From assembly GCA_045580775.1 (NCBI GenBank), contig JAZNOK010000051.1, forward strand, positions 1 through 31,373: 31,373 nt of DNA. The letters run 5' to 3'. The notes below the pieces were generated by a model, which saw nothing but the letters and a program-made list of their open reading frames with translations, searched no databases and was not told the origin of the DNA. This DNA is from JAZMZS01 sp045580775. Lineage in GTDB: Bacteria > Bacillota > Clostridia > Oscillospirales > CAG-272. Below are positions 15,989 to 22,619 of this stretch, one piece after another. Made by a program: the position numbers and the translations under genes. How positions within the stretch are numbered: the first letter of the stretch is position 1; every line of letters starts with the position of its first letter.

Positions 15989-16112
15989 TAAGTGAAGGAA
16001 AGCATCGAGCCACCCGCCGCGGTGTAAGGAAACGACTGCAATGAAGCTGAACATTTTCGTGTTGATCAGATTCACGTCTGATCCGGGCTGAGGCTTTGAG
16101 TGATGCTGAATA

Positions 16113-16325
16113 CTATTTGTTTATTTCAGGAATGTCGGTGCGGCATAAAATATAATCGATACTGACATTATAAAAATCAGCTAACCGTATCAGAGTTTCG
16201 GTGGGAGGTATACGTTCTTCATTTTCAAACTTTGAGAGCAGAGCTTGTTCAATACCTGTTTTCATTTGTACTGCAATTTGAGTGTAGCCGTATTTCTTTC
16301 GCAATAACTTCAGGTTGTTTTTCAC
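16113..16325 (-). CDS. Small XRE-family HTH repressor
   Basis: A 70-residue protein that is essentially one Cro/C1-type helix-turn-helix domain (TQIAVQMKTGIEQALLSKFENEERIPPTETLIRLADFYNVSIDYILC; recognition helix near residues 26-36). The start is GTG at 16325, with GAGGTG seven bases upstream. It is divergent from a small membrane-protein gene across a ~107-bp region with two TGACA-N3-TGTCA palindromes, so it very probably represses itself and that neighbour. Such pairs occur in small mobile or defence-type modules. Its physiological signal is unknown. Confidence 0.9.
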   Translation of the reverse strand: MKNNLKLLRKKYGYTQIAVQMKTGIEQALLSKFENEERIPPTETLIRLADFYNVSIDYILCRTDIPEINK

Positions 16326-16340
16326 ACATGATCACCTCAA

Positions 16341-16392
16341 TGACATTATGTCATATTTTGCTATTGACAAATATGACAAGATGTCATATAAT
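16341..16392. promoter_or_regulatory. Divergent promoters with twin palindromic operators
   Basis: TTGACA (16364-16369) and TATAAT (16387-16392), 17 bp apart, drive the plus-strand membrane-protein gene. The palindrome TGACAAGATGTCA (16374-16386) fills that spacer, and a second, TGACATTATGTCA (16341-16353), sits on the XRE side, overlapping a weak minus-strand promoter (TTGTCA 16365-16370, TAATGT 16343-16348). The shared TGACA-N3-TGTCA form is a good candidate XRE operator. Confidence 0.75.
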
Positions 16393-16432
16393 GTACTCAG
16401 TACTATGTTAATAATACATTATTAGGAGATTT

Positions 16433-16714
16433 ATGATGGTATTCTTTGTTATTCCTGTCGGAGTTATTGCTGCTATTATTCTTTGCGGAGTGTCTGTAGG
16501 TGCAAAAATATGGGATCTTGATTTGATGCCATTTATATCCGGTCTATCTTTGTTTGTATCAATAGTATCGTGCGTGGCGGCGTTTCTTACAGAAGATGAC
16601 GCGAGACGTGCAGCTGTTGCTGTAGCGGTAATAGGATTTTTGTTGTTTTTGATCACAGCCGGTGGTTCTATGACTGTCGGAGGTATGTTATCCTGGATAT
16701 GGTATCGTATTTGA
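16433..16714 (+). CDS. Small hydrophobic membrane protein under XRE control
   Basis: A 93-residue protein with three hydrophobic segments (~3-24, ~33-53, ~60-88) and short charged turns (KIWDLD, TEDDARR). No family was recognised. Start is ATGATG after AGGAG, so either ATG could be used. Its promoter contains a palindromic operator, so its expression is likely repressed by the divergent XRE protein. It could be a small toxin-like, holin-like or envelope-stress protein; this is speculation from size and topology. Confidence 0.65.
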   Translation: MMVFFVIPVGVIAAIILCGVSVGAKIWDLDLMPFISGLSLFVSIVSCVAAFLTEDDARRAAVAVAVIGFLLFLITAGGSMTVGGMLSWIWYRI

Positions 16715-16865
16715 TGCTTTATCAGAAGTATGTGACCGATAACTATGAAAATTAGAAAATAACACGCCAACCTTTGAGCAGGGTGTGATGTGACAAAAAA
16801 GCCATACCTGTCATAGACTGTTACTGTCGGAGCACATCCGACAATAAACTAACAGGAAGACAAGT

Positions 16866-17720
16866 ATGGCTATCTTTTCTAATCAGGCAACGCTGACATA
16901 CAACGGAGTCAGCACGAACTCTAATATAGCATACGGTGAAATATTAGATGTGATCACAGCGGCCAAGACGGCAATAGAGCAGTCGTACAGACCGGGCGAA
17001 GTTGTAAGCTACGTCCTGACTGTAACGAATACGGCAAGTACCCAGCTAAACGGCATAACCGTCACGGATGATCTCGGAGGTTATGCACTCGGAGATGAGA
17101 CGGTATATCCTCTGACGTATGAGGACGGAACTGCAACATTGTTTATTAACGGTATTCTCCAGCCTTCGCCTGCAGTAACAGCCGGCCCCGGTTTTGTGGT
17201 ATCGGGTCTGAATATTCCGGCAGGCGGGAATGCTGTGTTGGTGTATCAGGCTCGAGTGAACAGCTTTGCCCAGCCATCCGAGGGAGGCAGCATAGTTAAT
17301 ACTGCGACTGTCACCGGAGGCGGTATATCAGAGCCTGTGACCGCTGCGGAAACGATCTTTGTCAGCGTCGCACCGGCACTTAGTATATCGAAGTCGATAA
17401 CCCCCGCACAGGTCGTTGACAACGACCGTGTGAGCTACACCTTTGTGATCTCAAACTCAGGTAACAGAGCACTGGTGGCGACCGATGATACTACAGTGAC
17501 AGATGTGTTTGACCCTGTACTGAGCGGTCTTACAGTCACGTTCAACTCTGAGATATGGACAGATGGAGTCGAGTATAACTATGATCCGATAACAGGTGTG
17601 TTCACAACGGCACCCGGAAGGATAGTGGTTGACGCGGCGAGCTATGTCCGTGATCCGCAAACAGGAGAATTTAACACAACGCCCGGTGTTGCTACCCTTA
17701 CGGTAACAGGCACTATCTAA
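16866..17720 (+). CDS. DUF11-repeat protein without signal peptide
   Basis: A 284-residue protein with two DUF11/TIGR01451-type beta-sandwich repeats. Repeat 1 spans ~45-165 (VSYVLTVTNTASTQLNGITVTDDLG, then SIVNTATVTG). Repeat 2 starts at ~170 (ALSISKSITPAQVVDNDRVSYTFVISNSGNRA) and is shorter. Such repeats normally form stalks of secreted surface proteins, but here the N-terminus (MAIFSNQATLTYNGVS) has no signal peptide and there is no sorting motif, so it is cytoplasmic or exported by a non-Sec route. AGGAAG lies 7 bases before the ATG. It stands alone between the membrane-protein gene and a terminator. Function unknown. Confidence 0.8.
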   Translation: MAIFSNQATLTYNGVSTNSNIAYGEILDVITAAKTAIEQSYRPGEVVSYVLTVTNTASTQLNGITVTDDLGGYALGDETVYPLTYEDGTATLFINGILQPSPAVTAGPGFVVSGLNIPAGGNAVLVYQARVNSFAQPSEGGSIVNTATVTGGGISEPVTAAETIFVSVAPALSISKSITPAQVVDNDRVSYTFVISNSGNRALVATDDTTVTDVFDPVLSGLTVTFNSEIWTDGVEYNYDPITGVFTTAPGRIVVDAASYVRDPQTGEFNTTPGVATLTVTGTI

Positions 17721-17733
17721 GTAAAAAAACAGT

Positions 17734-17775
17734 CACCGCTCAAGTGGGAATATCCCCCCCTTGGGCGGTGTTTTA
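17734..17775 (+). terminator. Terminator of the DUF11 gene
   Basis: The stem caccgct-caag-t-ggg pairs with ccc-cttg-ggcggtg and is followed by tttta, starting 13 bp after the stop codon. It has one internal mismatch. Confidence 0.75.
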
Positions 17776-17818
17776 GTGTCCGAGAGCATCAGCTGCTTTG
17801 AATTGATCCCACTCATTT

Positions 17819-17846
17819 GCTCCATCAAGAATGACAGTCGGGGTTG
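17819..17846 (-). repeat. Partial interspersed repeat, reverse orientation
   Basis: This short unit contains ccatcaagaatgacagtcgg. Its atgacagtcggg (17831-17842) is the exact inverted copy of cccgactgtcat at 17890-17901, so it can pair with the next unit. The same reversed unit recurs at 18042-18085. Confidence 0.55.
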
Positions 17847-17885
17847 TTGCTATGTCATATTAGAGAAACTTTTATAACCGCAATT

Positions 17886-17957
17886 CCAACCCGACTGTCA
17901 TCCTCGAGGGAGCGGTGCCACCGCGACCGAAGGATCTAGTCGGAGCAGAGAGTGAGG
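17886..17957 (+). repeat. Structured interspersed repeat, full unit
   Basis: It is homologous to the inner part of the element at 15261-15320: tgtcatcctcga, a variable hairpin, then gaaggatcta and gagcagagagt. The basal stem is ccgact/agtcgg here but cccgct/agcggg in the other copy. The inner hairpin is gcgg/ccgc here and ggct/agcc there. Both stems are kept by compensatory changes. Confidence 0.65.
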
Positions 17958-18041
17958 ATTAAATTTGTGCGTCATTTTCTACTTGCCCTCAGATAAGTGA
18001 GACCCCAAATCTCCGATTTTTCAAGTCGAACTTATGCATGC

Positions 18042-18085
18042 GAGCGATAGCGAGTCGCTCCATCAAGAATGACAGTTGGGTGGGG
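18042..18085 (-). repeat. Partial interspersed repeat, reverse orientation
   Basis: It contains gctccatcaagaatgacagt as at 17819, preceded by gcgatagcgagtcgc. It gives a third unit in 270 bp. The remainder of 17776-18262 shows no gene. Confidence 0.55.
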
Positions 18086-18262
18086 AGGTACGGTCAAAAG
18101 CGTTACTTTAACATGACAGAACCACCCTGCCGGACGTGCCAAAATCATATTATCCCAATGATCCTGCAAAAGAGAAAAACGTCAAGATCGACATACTTTT
18201 TTTGAATATTTGCGGTTATTTGTGACGATTTATGAGCAAAGTGCATCTCGCGTGAAAGTATG

Positions 18263-18311
18263 AAAAAATCCCCGCAACCCTTGATTTCATCAGGATTTAC
18301 GGGGATTTTTT
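18263..18311 (-). terminator. Terminator of tRNA-Lys
   Basis: The 12-base arms (aaaaaatccccg and cggggatttttt) enclose a 25-base loop just downstream of the tRNA on the minus strand, giving a GC stem with a U-run. Confidence 0.8.
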
Positions 18312-18314
18312 GCT

Positions 18315-18390
18315 TGGTGCTCCATCGGAGACTCGAACTCCGGACACCTTGATTAAAAGTCAAGTGCTCTACCGTCTGAGCTAATGGGGC
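18315..18390 (-). tRNA. tRNA-Lys(TTT), CCA encoded, with acceptor mismatch
   Basis: On the minus strand the anticodon stem CTTGA/TCAAG encloses loop CTTTTAA, giving TTT (Lys). The D-arm and T-arm (GTTCGAGTC) are normal, and discriminator A plus CCA are present. The acceptor GCCCCAT faces ATGGAGC, leaving one C-A mismatch at pair 3:70; GCTCCAT would pair perfectly. Probably functional. Confidence 0.94.
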
Positions 18391-18533
18391 TGGAACATGC
18401 TTAAATATAATAGCACAAACACACCTCTTTGTCAACACTTTTCAAAAAAATAATTGTGAGCCAAAAAACACGTTTTTTAGACATTTTATCCAAAAATGTC
18501 AGCAGGATTTGTTTTGGGTAAATAATAAAACTC

Positions 18534-18562
18534 TTGATTTGTGCGAGATTTTGTAATATAAT
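18534..18562 (+). promoter_or_regulatory. Promoter for galU
   Basis: TTGATT (18534-18539) and TATAAT (18557-18562) are separated by 17 bp, in an AT-rich region about 70 bp before the galU start. Confidence 0.75.
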
Positions 18563-18632
18563 ATAAGGTATCAGAATATTAACATGCCTTATTATGCTCA
18601 TTTTTTGATGCATGAGGGCGAAAGGAGAGAAA

Positions 18633-19511
18633 ATGAAAAAGGTCAGAAAAGCCATAATCCCCGCTGCGGGACTCGGTACGCGTATGCTGCCTATAGCAAG
18701 ATGCGTACCTAAGGAGATGCTTCCTATAGTGGACAGACCTGCAGTCTCTTATCTAGTGGAGGAAGCAGCCAAAAGCGGCATAACAGACATTCTCATTATT
18801 ACAGGACGCGACAAAGATGCAATGGAGGACTATTTTGATTATTCTCCGGAGTATGACGAGGCTCTCAGACAAAAGGGGCGTCTGGAGGAGATAGAAACAA
18901 TGCACAATGCATCCTACGGTGCAAATGTATATTTTGTCAGACAGAAGGAGCGTAAGGGACTCGGACATGCTGTCAGCATGGCACGTAGTTTTATAGGGGA
19001 CGAGCCGTTTTGCATTCTTTACGGAGATGATATAGTATTCTCACAGACGCCTGTGTGTGCACAGATGATAGCTACATACGAAAAGTACCAAAGACCCGTC
19101 GTCGGAGTCAAGAGAGTGCCTGATGAGCTGGTGGTAAAGTATTGCTCTCTCAAGGCAGAACCCATTGAAGGCGGCGAGCGTGAGTATTATGTCGATGACA
19201 TGATAGAAAAACCGAAAAAGGAACAGATCTGGACAAACCTCTCGATACTCGGCAGAGTATTGCTTACCCCCGAGATATTTGACATTCTCGATACCATTAC
19301 TCCCGGAGCCGGCGGAGAGATACAGCTCACCGACGCTATGGCGGAGTATGCCCGCAAATACGGCGTTACCGCACTTGAGTTTGAGGGTACAAGATACGAC
19401 ATGGGATCGAAGCTCGGCTTTATGCAGGCTAACCTCCGAGAGGGTATCAAGAGCCCTGAGATAGGAGCGGAGCTCAGAGAATTGATCAAGGAAATAGCAA
19501 GCACCCTTTGA
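18633..19511 (+). CDS. galU: UTP-glucose-1-phosphate uridylyltransferase
   Basis: A 292-residue cytoplasmic enzyme that makes UDP-glucose from UTP and glucose-1-phosphate, for cell-surface glycans. It has the nucleotidyltransferase loop AAGLGTRMLP (~11-20), KEMLPIVDRP (~27-36), the GLGHAV and YGDD segments (~107-132), VDDMIEKPK and the C-terminal YDMGSKLGFMQA motif. Start is the ATG at 18633 with AGGAGAG upstream; the in-frame ATG at 18612 precedes the ribosome binding site and is unlikely. Length is normal. A nucleotide deaminase gene follows 36 bp later. Confidence 0.96.
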   Translation: MKKVRKAIIPAAGLGTRMLPIARCVPKEMLPIVDRPAVSYLVEEAAKSGITDILIITGRDKDAMEDYFDYSPEYDEALRQKGRLEEIETMHNASYGANVYFVRQKERKGLGHAVSMARSFIGDEPFCILYGDDIVFSQTPVCAQMIATYEKYQRPVVGVKRVPDELVVKYCSLKAEPIEGGEREYYVDDMIEKPKKEQIWTNLSILGRVLLTPEIFDILDTITPGAGGEIQLTDAMAEYARKYGVTALEFEGTRYDMGSKLGFMQANLREGIKSPEIGAELRELIKEIASTL

Positions 19512-19547
19512 TATCTATAAAAATATTTTTATTACCGAGGACAAGCT

Positions 19548-20042
19548 ATGGCTATACAGAGAGTATCAAAGCACAATTATTATCTCGATATCGCACAGAC
19601 GGTATCCGAGAGGAGCACTTGCCTGAGAAGACGCTACGGAGCAATAATAGTCAAAAATGACACGATCATTTCCACGGGATATAACGGAGCTCCCAGAGAC
19701 CGAAAGAACTGCTCGGACTTGAAGTTCTGCATGAGAAACAAGCTCGGCATCCCCCGAGGCGAGAGGTATGAGATGTGCCGTTCGGTGCACTCTGAGCAAA
19801 ATGCCATTATTGCGGCATCGCGTGAGCAGATGATAGGTGCGACTATGTACATGTGCTGTACAGACCCTGAGACGGGGGAGGTAGTTGCTGGCACACGCAA
19901 CTGCATGATGTGCAAACGTGTCATCCTCAATGCGGGAATAACAAGGGTCATTATCAGAGAGACAAAGGATACCTATACCGAGATAGACGTAAATGACTGG
20001 ATAGAAAATGACGACAGCCTGACAGGGGAGTTCGGATATTGA
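19548..20042 (+). CDS. dCMP/cytidine deaminase family protein (ComEB-like)
   Basis: A 164-residue zinc deaminase. Metal and catalytic residues are His81-Ser-Glu83 (HSEQNAI) and Cys119/Cys122 (RNCMMC). The TGYNGAPR motif (~43-50) is typical of dCMP deaminases, which convert dCMP to dUMP for thymidylate synthesis. The extra Cys/His residues around 55-61 match the second zinc site seen in some members. Its stop overlaps the rimI start by one base (TGATG), indicating coupling. ComEB in Bacillus is a homologue but has no proven competence role. Confidence 0.9.
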   Translation: MAIQRVSKHNYYLDIAQTVSERSTCLRRRYGAIIVKNDTIISTGYNGAPRDRKNCSDLKFCMRNKLGIPRGERYEMCRSVHSEQNAIIAASREQMIGATMYMCCTDPETGEVVAGTRNCMMCKRVILNAGITRVIIRETKDTYTEIDVNDWIENDDSLTGEFGY

Positions 20043-20482
20043 TGGAGTACTCTGTCAGAAAAGCTCTTCCGGAGGATATAGGGAGACTGTGTTCTCTTGA
20101 GGCGGAATGTTTTTCCTCGCCTTGGAGCGAGGGGGCGTTTGAGAGCTCGATGCGTGATGACAGTTTCATTGCCTTTGTGTGTGAATATGACACAGAGACG
20201 GTAGGATATATCGGCGGGGTATGCGTGCTTGACGAGTGCTCAGTCACAAACGTAGCCGTAACCGCCCGACACCGCCGATGCGGAGTAGCACGAATGCTTC
20301 TCGATACTTTGGAGATGAGTGTCGGACAGAAGGGTGTGAGTGCTGTGTATCTGGAGGTGAGAGTCTCCAATGCCGCTGCCGTCTCGCTGTATGAGAGCAG
20401 GGGGTATGAGTGCTGCGGTGTCAGACGCGGTTTTTACAGTTGTCCGAGAGAGGACGCATACGTGTATAAGAAGCTGCTGTAG
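20042..20482 (+). CDS. rimI: Ribosomal-protein-alanine N-acetyltransferase, RimI type
   Basis: A 146-residue GNAT acetyltransferase. The acetyl-CoA motif A is VTNVAVTARHRRCGVARMLL (~67-86), where the usual RxxGxG reads RRCGVA, followed by YLEVRVSNAAAVSLYESRGYE. RimI acetylates the N-terminus of ribosomal protein S18. It lies just before tsaD, a very common arrangement in Firmicutes that supports the assignment. I take ATG at 20042 rather than the TTG three bases earlier because it overlaps the preceding stop. Confidence 0.9.
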   Translation: MEYSVRKALPEDIGRLCSLEAECFSSPWSEGAFESSMRDDSFIAFVCEYDTETVGYIGGVCVLDECSVTNVAVTARHRRCGVARMLLDTLEMSVGQKGVSAVYLEVRVSNAAAVSLYESRGYECCGVRRGFYSCPREDAYVYKKLL

Positions 20483-20547
20483 ATATCCTGTGACGGATGT
20501 CAGCGGCGGCGGGATGCATTATTTAGGAAAAAGCGAGTAGGAAAAAG

Positions 20548-21549
20548 ATGTTTATATTGGGAATTGAGAGCTCATGTGACGAGACGAGTGCTGCCGTCAT
20601 TGAGACCGACGGACAAACACACAGAATATGCTCGAATATCGTAGCATCTCAGATAGAAGTGCATCGGCTCTACGGAGGAGTAGTACCTGAGATAGCAGGC
20701 AGAGCACATATAGAGGCAATATCTTCGATAACCTATCAGGCGTTAGCGGAGGCGGGTTTAGAGATTACGGATATATCTGCCGTAGGTGTCACGGCGTCTC
20801 CCGGCCTTATCGGGGCACTGCTTGTCGGAGTCAATTTTGCAAAGAGCCTTGCATACTCTTACGGCATTCCGCTTGTTGCCGTTGACCATGTAAAGGGCCA
20901 TACCGCGGCGGCGTATCTGGAGTACGAACAGCTGAAAGCTCCCTTTTTGTCAATTGTGGTGTCGGGAGGCCACACGTCAATATACAATGTGCAGGATCCT
21001 GTCAGCTATATAGAGATCGGTTCTACCAGAGACGACGCGGCGGGAGAGGCATTTGACAAGATAGCTCGAGTCATCGGAATACCGTATCCGGGAGGAGCCG
21101 GTCTTGACAGGCTGGCACAGACCGGAGACAAAAATGCGATCAAATTTCCGTCTCCTGCGATCATTGGAGACAATCTTGACTTTTCCTTCAGCGGGCTGAA
21201 GACTGCCGCTTTGAACTATATAAACATAAAAAAGCAAAAAGAAGAAGAAATAGACCGAGAGGATCTGGCCGCTTCTTATACACATACCGTTGTCAGGGCG
21301 ATAGTGAAAAAGGCCGAAGCCGCCATAAAACAAACAGGAGCACGCTCGCTTGTGCTTGCGGGAGGAGTCGCGGCAAACTCACACCTCAGAGCAGGACTGT
21401 CGGAGCTGTGCAAAAAGCATTCTGTGGATTTTTGCGTTCCGTCCCTTTCGCTTTGCTCGGATAATGCCGCTATGATAGCGATGCAGGCGTACTGGGAATA
21501 TAGGGCGGGCAGACGTGCCGACACATCGCTTAATGCGAGTGCGGTGTAA
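20548..21549 (+). CDS. tsaD: tRNA N6-threonylcarbamoyladenosine transferase TsaD
   Basis: A 333-residue ASKHA-fold enzyme that transfers the threonylcarbamoyl group to A37 of tRNAs reading ANN codons, with TsaB, TsaC and TsaE. Motifs: GIESSCDETSAAVI (5-18), metal ligands His114 and His118 in DHVKGHTAAAY, SGGHTSI, FDKIARVIGIPYPGG and AGGVAANSHLR. The C-terminus CSDNAAMIAMQAYWEY is intact. AGGAAAAAG precedes the start. tsaB and tsaE are not in the window, although they often neighbour rimI. The tRNA-Thr and tRNA-Lys genes in this window would be substrates. Confidence 0.96.
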   Translation: MFILGIESSCDETSAAVIETDGQTHRICSNIVASQIEVHRLYGGVVPEIAGRAHIEAISSITYQALAEAGLEITDISAVGVTASPGLIGALLVGVNFAKSLAYSYGIPLVAVDHVKGHTAAAYLEYEQLKAPFLSIVVSGGHTSIYNVQDPVSYIEIGSTRDDAAGEAFDKIARVIGIPYPGGAGLDRLAQTGDKNAIKFPSPAIIGDNLDFSFSGLKTAALNYINIKKQKEEEIDREDLAASYTHTVVRAIVKKAEAAIKQTGARSLVLAGGVAANSHLRAGLSELCKKHSVDFCVPSLSLCSDNAAMIAMQAYWEYRAGRRADTSLNASAV

Positions 21550-21621
21550 GTGAAAAAACGCAGTTTTTTTGTAATTTCGTGCTTTTGCACAAATGACTTT
21601 TGCCATCGAGGCAACTTTTGG

Positions 21622-21731
21622 TTTTCCACACGAGTTTTCCACACGATGTGGAAAACTGCCGTACCAATTCCACCGCAATTGTAAAAAACGATGCATTTTA
21701 AATGCGAAAACCCCTGTGCTAATGTGGAAAA
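21622..21731. promoter_or_regulatory. Cluster of four DnaA-box-like 9-mers
   Basis: TTTTCCACA occurs at 21622-21630 and 21635-21643, and as its complement at 21647-21655 and 21723-21731; a one-mismatch copy lies at 21791-21799. Boxes 2 and 3 form an 11-bp perfect palindrome (21633-21643/21647-21657). TTTTCCACA fits the TTWTNCACA DnaA consensus. The surrounding 21550-21940 is AT-rich and non-coding. Confidence 0.5.
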
Positions 21732-21901
21732 CTCGGTGAATATTGTTTGTAAATAATCTTTTTGTTTTTTTGACTCGTCAAAAAAACAAATGTTGAAAAC
21801 TTGTCCGTGAGGGCAAAAATCGGCGTTTTTTGAAAAAAAGCAAGAATATCAAAATTCGGCAAAATGCCGAATTTGAACAAAATAACGGATTACTCTTGAC
21901 A

Positions 21902-21924
21902 GCCGCGATAACAGATATCACGGC
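21902..21924. promoter_or_regulatory. Palindrome in the rex leader
   Basis: GCCGCGATA and TATCACGGC are inverted repeats matching at 8 of 9 positions. They lie directly after TTGACA (21896-21901) and 17 bp before the rex ATG. It does not match the usual Rex box, but its position suggests an operator or leader hairpin. Confidence 0.35.
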
Positions 21925-21940
21925 TATACTGAGGTGTATT

Positions 21941-22615
21941 ATGTCAGAAAATATAGAAAAGTCGGTGCCTATGGGAACCGATACCAGGGTATCGAATGCA
22001 ACGATAAAAAGGCTCCCCAGATATTTCAGATATCTCAGAGAGCTCAGACAGAACAATATTTTCAGGATCAGCTCGCTTGAACTGTCGAAGATGATGAATG
22101 TCACAGCTTCCCAGATACGACAGGATCTTAATTGCTTTGGCGGTTTCGGTCAGCAGGGCTACGGATATAACGTAGACTTTCTTTATCGGAACATCAGCGA
22201 GATATTGGGAGTTACACGTTCATACAAAGCTGTCATTATAGGAGCGGGCAATCTCGGCAGGGCTCTTTCTCAGAGTCCGGTATTTGAGAAAAGGGGAGTA
22301 AATTTGAGTGCCGTGTTTGACAGCAGTGCCGATGTCATCGGGACAAAGGCAGGAAACTTCACCATTCTCGATGTACAGACGCTTGAGGATTACTGTACTA
22401 AAAACGACGTAGATATTGCGGTACTTACCGTTCCCAGAGAAGCGGCAAAAGCCACCGCTGAAAGACTGAAAAACGCGGGTATCAGAGGAATATGGAACTT
22501 CACAAATGTGGAGCTTGAGCTTGACTCTGATATGATGGCAGAGAGCGTGCACATGGGAGACTCGCTCATGACCCTGACCTACAGAATATCTCAGCATGAG
22601 AATACAAGGGTATGA
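21941..22615 (+). CDS. rex: Redox-sensing transcriptional repressor Rex
   Basis: A 224-residue repressor that senses the NADH/NAD+ ratio and controls fermentation genes. The N-terminal winged helix (~15-85, with NATIKRLPRYFRYLREL and VTASQIRQDLNCFGGFGQQGYGY) precedes a Rossmann domain with GAGNLGRAL (~98-106) and a C-terminal domain-swapped helix. Start is ATG at 21941 with GAGGTG six bases upstream, giving the normal length; the frame is open back to 21830 but that part looks non-coding. It is the first gene of a run with a DnaD-like gene 4 bp downstream. Confidence 0.95.
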   Translation: MSENIEKSVPMGTDTRVSNATIKRLPRYFRYLRELRQNNIFRISSLELSKMMNVTASQIRQDLNCFGGFGQQGYGYNVDFLYRNISEILGVTRSYKAVIIGAGNLGRALSQSPVFEKRGVNLSAVFDSSADVIGTKAGNFTILDVQTLEDYCTKNDVDIAVLTVPREAAKATAERLKNAGIRGIWNFTNVELELDSDMMAESVHMGDSLMTLTYRISQHENTRV

Positions 22616-22619
22616 GACG

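Noticed and set aside
21622..21799. Chromosomal origin oriC
   Set aside because: The DnaA-box-like cluster is real, but dnaA, dnaN, recF, gyrB or rpmH are absent, so it is reported only as a DnaA-box cluster.
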